DNA from: JADMIH01 sp036399775
GTDB lineage: Bacteria > Chloroflexota > Chloroflexia > QHBQ01 > JADMIH01
Length of the DNA: 64,000 nt
Reading direction: 5' to 3'
Assembly (NCBI GenBank): GCA_036399775.1
Contig: DASWMJ010000096.1
Coordinates: forward strand, 1 to 64,000
The first letter of the stretch is position 1, and the number at the start of each line of letters is the position of its first letter. Both the position numbers and the translations under genes were made by a program. A model generated the notes under the pieces. The model was not told the origin of the DNA. It saw only the letters and a program-made list of their open reading frames with translations, and searched no databases. Positions 26,015 through 34,442 of the stretch are shown in pieces.

Positions 26015-29000
26015 ATGCCTTGGAACAGACTGAGCACGCTACTGAACAACATATTTGATGACATGAATCGTTCCAATAGCGTAGCTAACCCAGATCTGAT
26101 CTGGCAGACATATCAGGTACAACTTGAATCCTTACTTGCGGAACTTCCGAACGCCTTCGTCGAACTGGCCCCTGGCCAGTATCATGCCAGGGCTGTGGAG
26201 TTGGGTCGCGTTCTATCCAACGTGCGCCAACGCTTCAATGCTGCTCAGGATGGTCGAGGACTGGTAAATAGGGTACGTGCAGAGGCTGTCTTGCGCCAGC
26301 GACCTCCATCGAATGTCGATGCCAACACGCTGGTAGATGAAGAGCGTGCAATTGGTGACATTGCCGGTTTCCAAAGCTACTCCCGATTCCAAATAGAGGG
26401 GTGGAAGAAGACCTTAGGAGCAATACGCGAACGAAGCAGCTTAGTAGTAGTAGCACCCACTGGTTCAGGTAAAACAGAAGCCTTTTTGCTACCTGCGATC
26501 TATGAAATTGCACGCTGTCTAAGGGACAATCGGCCTGCCCCACGCTTCATCTTTCTCTATCCCCGCGTGACTTTGCTGAAGGATCAGTTGTCAAGGGTCT
26601 TCCGCTACGTTTACCAGGCAGAACGCCAAATGCTCTCGAACTCTTACTCTGCAAGAGCGAGAGAAGGCATAATATTGGGCTTTCAGTTTGGGGGCATAGC
26701 ATCACAAAGAGATCGCACGCTGGCGAACCCGCGAGTCTTTGACAATCATCGATTTAGAACGTTGCGTAATGAAGTTTGTCCCGTGTGTGGACTAGGTTCG
26801 CTGTTCTACGTGACGCGTGCCTCTCCACAAGTGCCGATATTACGTTGTAATCGCCAATCTTGTGCTGCCGAGTTCAAGGTCTCTATTGCAAAGAACGATC
26901 ACGCAACTCTTAAGCCTAATATTCTGATTACAACTGCGGAGTCTCTTGACCGATTGTACCTTACGCCCACCAGAGACTTTGAGGACTACTTAAGATCTCT
27001 AAGCGGAGTGTTGTTCGATGAAGTACATCTTTACCACTCTTTATATGGCGCTCACATCCACAATATTGTCCGTAGAGTGCAGGAGTTGAGACCTGAACAA
27101 CCATTATCGAAAATCGCTGCCAGCGCCACAATATCCAGCCCAGAACGTTTTGCTGGACGTTTCTTGAATGGCGATGAGAATACGCCTGTAACCGTTCATA
27201 GTGCATCTGACTATGACATGGAAGCTTCAGGTTTGGAGGTGCTATATTTCTTACAGGCACCTGATGTTCAGGATCGCGCACAATCTGCTCCGCTTCTCAT
27301 TCAGAGTGTAATGGGGCTTGGACATAGTAGCCAAATCGACCGACCAAATCAGCAGAGCGACAGAGCCATTGTGTTTACTGAATCCTTGGACTTAGCGAGC
27401 CGTCTTCAGGCCCAAACGCGAGACGCCGAGAACAACGGACAATTGTGGAGGTTCCGCACAATCCTAAATGAGATTGAATTCCAGGGTCGCCGGTGCCCAA
27501 ATACTACTGCCGGTCAATGCGCCAGTCATTACTTGCTGGGAGAATGTTGGCGTGGGTTACTGGGCGGCGTCCGATGCACCCAACCAATAATCGGCCTGCG
27601 AGAGCGCCCACTCAACATTTCCTATGTCTCTTCCCTTAGTCAAGAAGGTTATTGGGATGGCGATATAGTCGTTGCGACGCCCTCACTTGAGGTTGGAGTG
27701 GACGACGATAGAATAAAGACAACAATTCATTATCGGCCCCCACGTACTGTTTTCTCTTTTATTCAACGGCGAGGTCGAGCCGGGCGTGCAGCAAATGAGA
27801 TTGCATATACACTCATGATCCTTGGCAACGCGGCAAGTGATCAGTTCTACTTCTTCCGCAGACACCGCCTCATACATGGAAACTATGAATTACCGTTAAA
27901 CCCGCAGAATCCGGTTGTGCGTGCAATGCATGACAAGTTAACGCAAGAGCGTACGGCTCTATCTCGTTACATACAGTGGAGCAATGGCAGAGTAAAGGGT
28001 GCAATCATCTCATGGATTTGTAGCAAGCTAGGTGGATGTCCAATAATTCAAACTCACTTTAGGGATGCGCTTGTAGCTCTCGAAAGCGGACCCGTGCAGT
28101 CGCGCCGACGTGTATTCCTCGACTGGATCACCCAAGAGCGCATCAGATTCGAAGCCTATCTGAATCTTCGTTGGACCCTACGTGACATTCAAAATCAGTC
28201 GCCCGACGATCTTCAGCCTCAAGTACAGGAGGTCCAGGAGCTAATCGCCCGGTATCTATCAGGAGAAGCAACCATCGAGAATACAATAAGGCAGCACCTA
28301 AGCCAAATACGTGATCAGCTAGGTAACTTGATAATGGGCGAAGCGGATGCTGATAACATCGAAGCATTAAGGAGGCTTAGAGATCGAGTAGAAGATGCCT
28401 GGCTGACGTTACGACAACAGGCGCAAATTGGCATTAACTTCGATCTAGCTGATGGTCTGTACAACTTCTTCCGTACGCTGGAACGTTTCAAGCGCGATGA
28501 CTTCGGGACTGACTTCTGGAGATTGAGTTCAACTCCTGACGCAATCAAAATTGTGTCTCAAGCATTCTTCTATCTAGGGCTTGCGACCCAGCACGATACC
28601 AGGCAATGCCAATCCTGTATAAGGTACTACATTCCAGAAGCTTACTTCAGTGAAGTAAAACCGATCGTTGTAGAAGTAAGATCATCTACAAATTTGCTAC
28701 AGGCCCCCCAACTTGAAGAAGAAGACACCACGCAATTGGCGGGGATGCTAATACCCTACAAGACAGTCTATCATTATCATTTACATCCCTTCCTCTCGCT
28801 AATAGAAACCGAGAACAGTTCTGATTGGATTGATCGGTCACAAGGCACAGTAACCGTTGGTGTGCGTCTTCTTGGTGAGGGTGTACACCGTGATAACTCC
28901 TTCAGGCCAGAGAAGGTCTATGTGAGACCGCTGAGAGGCGACCAGCAAGGCGACCAAGTAGTCAAGATGTGTCCACAATGCTTTGCACTCTATGACGAGA

Positions 29001-30064
29001 CCCGCAGGCGGCAATGCCATGATCAAGATTTGCAAACAGTCCGCCTTTATGCTCAACCTATCATCGAGCGTGATTATCTCTACCAACCTGAAGAAGTACG
29101 GACTCTGTCCCGTACGTTACGGTTTGTGCAGGCTCTAACAGGGGATATCACTGTTCACGGATCTCTGGTGAGATCAATGCCGGTACGCTTCGTAACCACA
29201 AGAAACAGGTATATCGTAACTCCAGGCACCCAACCTCTAACATTCAGGGCTCAATACGTTGATTCACAAGGTCGCACCGAACCAGTGCGTTACGGTTTGG
29301 CAACAAAAGGCATTGCATGGAATCTGAACGAGGTACAGCAGCAACTCTTGGATGATAGAACTTTGAGAGATCGCGTTGAGGGTGTGATGATTACTAATGA
29401 AACTAAAGTCTTCGGGAGCCAAATTATCCTACATACAGCAGCACATATGCTTCAGAAGGCAGTGGCATCGATTAGTGGTGTCAATGAGGATGTCCTTCAA
29501 TACGCTTTCAACGAAGCCCGTGGAGAGGTTGTTGTTTGGGAAAGATACGAGGGTGGTGCAGGAATTTCAGAGATTTTTGCTGACGCACTCAGGGCTAATC
29601 CGATTGAAATCTATAAAGAGTTGCTAGCTTCTGTACTCTGTCCCATTCATCTAGCTGAGCAAACAGACTGGACTACGTCGGAAGAGCTGAAATCACAGCT
29701 CGCTACGAGATGGTATTTACATGATGACGATGATCTGCTGAATATTACTGTACAGGAGGCGATAGCAGAGAGAATTGCTGCTCCAACTTCTGGTGCAGAC
29801 CCAGGTGTCTTAGTGCCATTGCAATGTCGAGAGCGTGATGGATGTCCTGCTTGTCTACATACGACCAACTGCACGGAGCTATTAGACGAACCGCTCCGTG
29901 TCAGTCATATAGTAGCTGAGACTCTGATGAGCAGATTTATCCAACAGATGGACACCGAGCATCTGGGGCGGACCTGGATTGACGGTGGTCAAATTGTTGA
30001 TCCACAAGCGACAATTCTTAGGGCCGACCTTGAAGAAGGGGTCTATGATGTCTTGTTATTATAA
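26015..30064 (+). CDS. DpdJ/DrmA-like superfamily 2 helicase with zinc clusters
   Basis: A 1349-residue SF2 helicase of the COG1205/DUF1998 kind. Walker A 'APTGSGKTEA' is at about 147-156, the DEVH box at about 335, 'AASATIS' is motif III, and the C-terminal half has 'VVATPSLEVGVDDD' and 'QRRGRAGRA' (motifs V-VI). Cysteine pairs occur in 'CPVCGLG', 'CQSCIRYY', 'CPQCFALYD' and 'CRERDGCPACLHTTNC', probably zinc sites. A DUF1998-like segment with 'HTAAHML' and 'YEGGAGISE' precedes the end. Relatives are DrmA of DISARM and DpdJ of the DNA 7-deazaguanine islands. The DpdA neighbour favours the latter. ATG 26015 has GGGAGGG at 6 bp; ATG 26000 is the alternative. The next gene overlaps by 20 bp. Codon and base composition are less GC-rich than the flanks. 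Confidence 0.85.
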   Translation: MPWNRLSTLLNNIFDDMNRSNSVANPDLIWQTYQVQLESLLAELPNAFVELAPGQYHARAVELGRVLSNVRQRFNAAQDGRGLVNRVRAEAVLRQRPPSNVDANTLVDEERAIGDIAGFQSYSRFQIEGWKKTLGAIRERSSLVVVAPTGSGKTEAFLLPAIYEIARCLRDNRPAPRFIFLYPRVTLLKDQLSRVFRYVYQAERQMLSNSYSARAREGIILGFQFGGIASQRDRTLANPRVFDNHRFRTLRNEVCPVCGLGSLFYVTRASPQVPILRCNRQSCAAEFKVSIAKNDHATLKPNILITTAESLDRLYLTPTRDFEDYLRSLSGVLFDEVHLYHSLYGAHIHNIVRRVQELRPEQPLSKIAASATISSPERFAGRFLNGDENTPVTVHSASDYDMEASGLEVLYFLQAPDVQDRAQSAPLLIQSVMGLGHSSQIDRPNQQSDRAIVFTESLDLASRLQAQTRDAENNGQLWRFRTILNEIEFQGRRCPNTTAGQCASHYLLGECWRGLLGGVRCTQPIIGLRERPLNISYVSSLSQEGYWDGDIVVATPSLEVGVDDDRIKTTIHYRPPRTVFSFIQRRGRAGRAANEIAYTLMILGNAASDQFYFFRRHRLIHGNYELPLNPQNPVVRAMHDKLTQERTALSRYIQWSNGRVKGAIISWICSKLGGCPIIQTHFRDALVALESGPVQSRRRVFLDWITQERIRFEAYLNLRWTLRDIQNQSPDDLQPQVQEVQELIARYLSGEATIENTIRQHLSQIRDQLGNLIMGEADADNIEALRRLRDRVEDAWLTLRQQAQIGINFDLADGLYNFFRTLERFKRDDFGTDFWRLSSTPDAIKIVSQAFFYLGLATQHDTRQCQSCIRYYIPEAYFSEVKPIVVEVRSSTNLLQAPQLEEEDTTQLAGMLIPYKTVYHYHLHPFLSLIETENSSDWIDRSQGTVTVGVRLLGEGVHRDNSFRPEKVYVRPLRGDQQGDQVVKMCPQCFALYDETRRRQCHDQDLQTVRLYAQPIIERDYLYQPEEVRTLSRTLRFVQALTGDITVHGSLVRSMPVRFVTTRNRYIVTPGTQPLTFRAQYVDSQGRTEPVRYGLATKGIAWNLNEVQQQLLDDRTLRDRVEGVMITNETKVFGSQIILHTAAHMLQKAVASISGVNEDVLQYAFNEARGEVVVWERYEGGAGISEIFADALRANPIEIYKELLASVLCPIHLAEQTDWTTSEELKSQLATRWYLHDDDDLLNITVQEAIAERIAAPTSGADPGVLVPLQCRERDGCPACLHTTNCTELLDEPLRVSHIVAETLMSRFIQQMDTEHLGRTWIDGGQIVDPQATILRADLEEGVYDVLLL

Positions 30065-30521
30065 GACACTGCCATTTCTCATTCCGGAGCTACTCCTTTT
30101 TGCACAGAGAGGGAGTGAAGTGAGCATAGTTAGTCCCTGGATAGAGAACGTAAGACTACGACCTCCGTTGATCGTAGCAGGACGCCAGCGCCGCACCCAG
30201 ACAGAGCTACATTTGAGCGAGTTGCTTATTCTGCTTGGGGAAGAACTCAATTTGCATTTTATTTTGCTGTTGCGAGAGCAAGATTACCGGACCCGCTCGG
30301 TAACTCAGCCCGTTAGAAGCGCTCTGGGTGCAAGGCTCGAGGTGCTTGAAGTCCAGCATCTTCACGCGAAGATGCTTGTAACAAATCGCTTAGTTCTTGA
30401 AACGTCAGCAAATTTGCTAGCAACTAGTTTGTATCGTAACGTTGAGTCCTGCCAGGTGATGGTGAATCCCTACAACAACGTACGAACCTACATAAGAGAG
30501 AAATTATCGATACCTGTATGA
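30045..30521 (+). CDS. PLD-like protein (DpdK/DrmC-like)
   Basis: A 158-residue protein with one phospholipase D-type half-site: 'VLEVQHLHAKMLVTNRLVLETSANLLATSL', that is H-x-K followed about 12 residues later by a Ser/Asn-rich segment, as in single-HKD nucleases that dimerise. DISARM (DrmC) and Dpd islands (DpdK) carry PLD proteins beside the helicase. Here the gene overlaps the helicase end by 20 bp, arguing for a coupled unit. The start could be 30045 or 30048. It is shorter than typical DrmC, so it may be only the catalytic half. It converges on the dpdA-like gene with an 11-bp gap. Confidence 0.7.
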   Translation: MMSCYYKTLPFLIPELLLFAQRGSEVSIVSPWIENVRLRPPLIVAGRQRRTQTELHLSELLILLGEELNLHFILLLREQDYRTRSVTQPVRSALGARLEVLEVQHLHAKMLVTNRLVLETSANLLATSLYRNVESCQVMVNPYNNVRTYIREKLSIPV

Positions 30522-30532
30522 CAGTGACGTCG

Positions 30533-32509
30533 CTAAGGTAGGAGTGGATGCGGTGCGCTCTTCTGGACTGTGGTCATCTTTGCTGGAACAGGGGTCTCTT
30601 GCATACCACCGATATAAATTTCAGTTTCATCCATCAACTCACTGATGTTCTCTCTCCTGAAAAACTCAGTCAACCGGCGGCGTTTTAGCTTACGAGGCAG
30701 CACTGACAAACTAGATGAGCGCTTAGATACCTCTTCCAATACACAGCGGTATGATAAGCTCGTCGCATAGCCAATACAACTCTCATAGTGATCACCAAAT
30801 CTATTCAAATATTCTGTTAACCGCTCAGTCAAGAGATCAATTTGTGCTTTATCCCTGGGGTCTAATCGAAAGTCATAACCCAGCACAGCCGGGCAGGTCT
30901 CTTGCTCCCTGGGTACAGGTCCATAAAGCCCGGAAAGTGTAACTATGTGTATCTTGTCGTAATGCTCACCCGCCGACTGCTTCAAACGCTCCGCGATCAA
31001 GCGATGAGTACGTGAAGAGGAATAAGGCTTCTCACCGGAGCATGGAATGATCAGGAGAATTCTCTTATCTTCCGGCGGAATATAGCCATTACTCAAGATA
31101 TTAAATGAATTCGGGTTATACTTCAACGAGATTTGAGGAGCCGCTATTATGGGAGGTTTCTTTGCCGGCATGGGTGCGCTAACAAAGAGATTGAGTTTCT
31201 CACCCAACGTCGCGTCCTCACTGGCTAGCACTTCTAACGCCGGTTTAAGGGTCGGAAACTTCGCAACGTGCGAGATAACAAAGTCCTGCAAGTAATCACC
31301 ACGAATGGCCTGTTCAGTCTGTTCAACGATTCTGAAATCCATCTCCAGGTTGTGTAATGCGATATCACCATAATACTTGCTCTTATAATTGCCGTTCTCA
31401 AGAGGACGGTTGTGGACTACCGATGTTAGCGACTCTTGTAATTCCCTCAAAGTGACTTGCCGGCAGACCCCACATGAGCATTGCCACTCCTCAAGCTCAA
31501 GTACTGCCCTGGACCGATGTGTGACGGGATCGAAATAGCCCAGGCTCCTGGCCTCCTGCACGTAGGTGCTGGAATCAAAGGTGTCAATACCCATGTAGGC
31601 CAATAGAGGCACAAGATTGCCGGTCATACCAAAGACGTGAATAGGGACCTTATCTCTCCGTGTGCCTGGGATGTTCTCCTTTACTCCTCGCAACAACTCA
31701 ATAATTGCCGAGTATTTCTTGGCTCCACGTAACGGTACGAGAGACCCTACTGCTAGCCCAAAGGGATACCCGATTAGCCCACCCACTTCGAATTTTGCAA
31801 ATACCTGTCGAACGTAGTGGCCTATGCTTTGTCTATCCTGTCCGTGCACCGCAACGTGCAAAAATGGGTTGTAATCTGAGTGCGTTTGAAGATAATAGGC
31901 CGATGCCATAGCGTTTGCGAGGCTCATGGACATGCGTTCTTTGGCCTCAGGTGGCGCTAAACCAGGCGGCAACGGGTAGTCCAGGGTAGCAACAATATCA
32001 CCACCCAGGTCGCGCTGCAACTCTAGTATGACCTCAGCGCCCTTCCCACCGGAGAGCGACAGCCCATATGCGGAAAGATCAACGTTATCGCTCCACAGCA
32101 GCTTGAAACCGCCTGAATCTAAGAATATGGGTGCGGAGTAATTTAGCGGAGGTGAGACCTCTTCATTGTACTTATGTTTCAGCCCGGAGCTTCTCCAATT
32201 GCCGAGTGCCCTGGAGTTCAATGAGCTAAAGTCCAAAAAGTGGAGCACTTGCGACATGACCGGCAGATTACGGCGCATCAGGCCATGAGTGGTATGGGCC
32301 TGCAAAATGTACTTCCACAGGCCACCACCTACCGCCGTGCTCCCGGTCATCATGCACACAACCGGAAAGAGGCACGGGGTTAGGATCGTGCCAGCTTGCA
32401 GTCGTAACTCTCCAGTACGTCCGTGGCGTGCCTCAGTTGAGCTAAAGCCCAGCTTGGTGATTGGCCCGTTATGCTCTGTAGATTGCTCCGTGCGCTGAAT
32501 ATCGTCCAT
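30533..32509 (-). CDS. DpdA-type transglycosylase fused to an ArcS-like domain
   Basis: A 658-residue protein. Residues about 40-395 are a tRNA-guanine transglycosylase-like barrel: Asp131 in 'FLDSGGFKLLW', 'GLIGYPFGLAVGSLVPL' at 244-260, a candidate nucleophile Asp309/312 in 'GIDTFDSSTY', and a zinc site Cys344-x-Cys346-x2-Cys349 with His386. DpdA enzymes exchange guanine in DNA for preQ0. From about 480 a second domain carries 'PCSGEKPYSSSRTH' (489-502), which fits the PCS-x2-KPY-x2-S-x2-H signature of archaeosine synthase ArcS, then 'LSGLYGPVPRE', reminiscent of ArcS and YaaA-like proteins. ArcS modifies preQ0 with lysine in archaeal tRNA. I infer that this protein both inserts and elaborates a 7-deazaguanine; a tRNA target is not excluded. 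The start at 32509 is 1 nt after the DUF366 stop. Confidence 0.85.
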   Translation of the reverse strand: MDDIQRTEQSTEHNGPITKLGFSSTEARHGRTGELRLQAGTILTPCLFPVVCMMTGSTAVGGGLWKYILQAHTTHGLMRRNLPVMSQVLHFLDFSSLNSRALGNWRSSGLKHKYNEEVSPPLNYSAPIFLDSGGFKLLWSDNVDLSAYGLSLSGGKGAEVILELQRDLGGDIVATLDYPLPPGLAPPEAKERMSMSLANAMASAYYLQTHSDYNPFLHVAVHGQDRQSIGHYVRQVFAKFEVGGLIGYPFGLAVGSLVPLRGAKKYSAIIELLRGVKENIPGTRRDKVPIHVFGMTGNLVPLLAYMGIDTFDSSTYVQEARSLGYFDPVTHRSRAVLELEEWQCSCGVCRQVTLRELQESLTSVVHNRPLENGNYKSKYYGDIALHNLEMDFRIVEQTEQAIRGDYLQDFVISHVAKFPTLKPALEVLASEDATLGEKLNLFVSAPMPAKKPPIIAAPQISLKYNPNSFNILSNGYIPPEDKRILLIIPCSGEKPYSSSRTHRLIAERLKQSAGEHYDKIHIVTLSGLYGPVPREQETCPAVLGYDFRLDPRDKAQIDLLTERLTEYLNRFGDHYESCIGYATSLSYRCVLEEVSKRSSSLSVLPRKLKRRRLTEFFRRENISELMDETEIYIGGMQETPVPAKMTTVQKSAPHPLLP

Positions 32510-32510
32510 A

Positions 32511-33086
32511 TTACTCGTGAACACTCCGCACTTTGCATCGTGCTCGCCAAATATCCTCGATCTCACTAGCATATCGCCGCAATAACTCATCTGCGAAAGC
32601 GCCCACAGCTACACCCAGGTCTGCAAGGCCCGTTGTAGGCACCGGCGTACCCTGGGTTTCAATATTGAAGCCTGTATGGATCAATGTTGAGCTACCGCTG
32701 GTGGTTGCGATGGATACCGAAAGCTTACCCATTGTGTTGTCAGAACGCTTGAGGTAGAGGTCATCGCCTTGTCGTATCGCACTCTGAGCGATAAGTGTTT
32801 CCAAAAGCTCTTTCGCTTGAACAATTAAGAGGCGCTGCCGATAAACGCCCAGGTGCAAATCACCGGTGAAGAACTCCGCAATGATATGGAGCATAAGCGG
32901 GCTGTAGATCGGCGCACTAGCCTTCACGTCCTCTATGTCTACCATCTCAGTTAATTCAACACGGCAGGGACCTGTGAAGCCTACTGCTGCATCACCAAGA
33001 AGATCGAAATTCCTGTATATCCAGTGAGGTACCAGTTGCCGACCATCGTAGCTAATATGACGATCGGCAACGAAATGAGTCTGCAT
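32511..33086 (-). CDS. DUF366 family protein
   Basis: A 191-residue protein that matches the DUF366 pattern by eye: N-terminal 'ISYDGRQLVPHWIYRNF', 'GDAAVGFTGPCRVELTEMVD', 'HIIAEFF' and a C-terminal 'FADELLRRYASEIEDIWRA'. The family is best known from archaea and its function is not established. It lies 1 nt upstream of the dpdA/arcS-like gene on the same strand, so the two are almost certainly made together and may act in one pathway. The start at 33086 is chosen because the conserved N-terminus begins there and GGTGG lies upstream; a GTG/ATG farther out at 33113 is possible. Confidence 0.75.
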   Translation of the reverse strand: MQTHFVADRHISYDGRQLVPHWIYRNFDLLGDAAVGFTGPCRVELTEMVDIEDVKASAPIYSPLMLHIIAEFFTGDLHLGVYRQRLLIVQAKELLETLIAQSAIRQGDDLYLKRSDNTMGKLSVSIATTSGSSTLIHTGFNIETQGTPVPTTGLADLGVAVGAFADELLRRYASEIEDIWRARCKVRSVHE

Positions 33087-33320
33087 GATTCGTCCACCCA
33101 AGCCAGGAGCCATTCAGTGCCATTGTTGCTTCGCCGATTATAACACATCACGCGTGCTTCCTCGGCTAAGAACAACAGGAAAATACGTATAATAAGAGAA
33201 AGCTAAAGGAGCTTCCCGGCTACATCTACCAATCGCGTGAGCATTTCCCCTCTGGCTGGTATTCAGTTGCTCTCTACCACGATGCGTGGGGTTTGTATGG
33301 AGTATTTGAAGGGAATACAG

Positions 33321-33839
33321 ATGACCACTTCTGTTTCGACAATCAGTGAGTTACCTAAGCTATCCGCAGTTTATGCCTTGTATGGAGGCCAAGAGCGAAA
33401 CCTATATGTTGCATACGTTGGGATAGCTGAGTCATTAAGGCGACGTATAGAACAGCATCTCGTCAGGCGTGACAGTAGTGTCGTCACAGGTACGTCCGCC
33501 GTAGGACTGAATCCTGATCTTGTCAGTGAAGTGCGTTGGTGGGAGCACCCTGAATTTAAGGACAGAGGTGCGCTCGAAGCGGCAGAGTTAGTAGCATTTG
33601 AGGTATGCGATCCTGCGCTCAGGAGTCGCGGAGCAAGAAGTGTTCGGGCAGGGATCTTCTTGGCAGACCCCGCCTTCCACCTGGAGATGCGAAGCCTCTT
33701 CGTAGGGCCTGAAACAGGGCGACTGACATTACCAACTCTTCACATAGCTCTTATGCGCATCGCTAACCTTGAGCAACGAATAGCTCTCCTTGAAGAGCAG
33801 TTGATTAGAAGTAGCGAAAACCAAGAGGGTGGAAAATGA
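33321..33839 (+). CDS. GIY-YIG domain protein
   Basis: A 172-residue protein with 'AVYALYGG' and 'AYVGIAESLRRRIEQHL' near the N-terminus, the GIY-YIG core with the usual Arg helix, and a later Glu ('ALEAAELVAFEV') at the metal-binding position. The C-terminus ends in a coiled-coil-like helix ('LMRIANLEQRIALLEEQLI'). GIY-YIG proteins are DNA endonucleases or repair factors. It is transcribed away from the DUF366-dpdA pair and ends at a strong bidirectional terminator. GAAGGG stands 7 bp before ATG 33321; ATG 33297 and an earlier start at 33237 are alternatives. It could be the effector nuclease of the island; that is inference. Confidence 0.75.
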   Translation: MTTSVSTISELPKLSAVYALYGGQERNLYVAYVGIAESLRRRIEQHLVRRDSSVVTGTSAVGLNPDLVSEVRWWEHPEFKDRGALEAAELVAFEVCDPALRSRGARSVRAGIFLADPAFHLEMRSLFVGPETGRLTLPTLHIALMRIANLEQRIALLEEQLIRSSENQEGGK

Positions 33840-34008
33840 TGCGCCAGGCGACGTATAAAGAGCACGACACGAGAGGGTACAATCAGCTCCAGGAGGTCTA
33901 CCAAAACAGCTAAGCGCGCATCAAACGGCATAGACACCACGTTCCAGCGTGGCGACATTGGGCGCTGGCAGGGAGTAGTGCCGGGCTAATTGTAGTAATA
34001 GCGCAAAA

Positions 34009-34031
34009 CCCCCTCAGACCTACTGAGGGGG
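34009..34031. terminator. Bidirectional intrinsic terminator
   Basis: Stem CCCCCTCAG / CTGAGGGGG (34009-34017, 34023-34031), 5-nt loop, flanked by AAAA on the left and CTTTT on the right. It can end both the GIY-YIG transcript (+) and the tRNA-Lys transcript (-). Confidence 0.9.
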
Positions 34032-34062
34032 CTTTTCATACCCGGTTACACAGGGTTTGTAG

Positions 34063-34134
34063 TGAGCCGCCAAGGACTTGAACCTTGAACCCACTGATTA
34101 AGAGTCAGTTGCTCTGCCATTGAGCTAGCGGCCC
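34063..34134 (-). tRNA. tRNA-Lys (anticodon CUU)
   Basis: The reverse strand folds into a full cloverleaf of 72 nt: acceptor GGGCCGC/GCGGCTC, D arm GCTC/GAGC, anticodon stem ACTGA/TCAGT with loop CTCTTAA (anticodon CTT), T arm CAAGG/CCTTG with loop TTCAAGT, discriminator A. CCA is not encoded. It marks the right edge of the low-GC island and is a possible integration site. Confidence 0.95.
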
Positions 34135-34356
34135 GAACACTAAACTGTATCAAATTGCCTCGATTTTGTCAATAGAAATCTCAAGGGTAAATAGGATGAT
34201 TGCATCTAAATTAGAGGGGAACCAGGCAACATACGTGTACTTGTACACCCATGACCCTTCGCCTGGTATCCCGTGGGTGATGTACGTCTCGTCCACTAGC
34301 CAGGAGGGATCAGCGCCGCGAGCAAACCGTTGTCCGCAGGGGTAAGGCCGCAAAAG
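34135..34356. other. Intergenic, no supported gene
   Basis: A short AT-rich stretch upstream of tRNA-Lys. One 67-codon minus-strand frame (34150-34353) has no recognisable features and no supporting ribosome site, so I do not call it. Confidence 0.5.
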
Positions 34357-34386
34357 GAGGCGGGCCAGGATAACCTGGCCCGCCTC
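34357..34386 (-). terminator. Intrinsic terminator of the orphan membrane protein gene
   Basis: A perfect 13-bp stem (34357-34369 with 34374-34386), ATAA/TTAT loop, followed on the minus strand by CTTTTG, 56 bp after the stop of the gene at 34443-35018. Confidence 0.85.
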
Positions 34387-34442
34387 GACCTCCCGTATTC
34401 AGTTGTCTGGTGTCTGTCTGGCGTCGCCTGCCAACCCTAACG

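Noticed and set aside
25925..30521. A DISARM system (DrmA-DrmC without other genes)
   Set aside because: Helicase and PLD resemble DrmA/DrmC, but no DrmB or methyltransferase is present and a DpdA-type enzyme is adjacent, so the Dpd-like reading fits better.
34150..34353. A 67-codon minus-strand ORF beside tRNA-Lys
   Set aside because: No ribosome site, family match or conserved features; left as intergenic.
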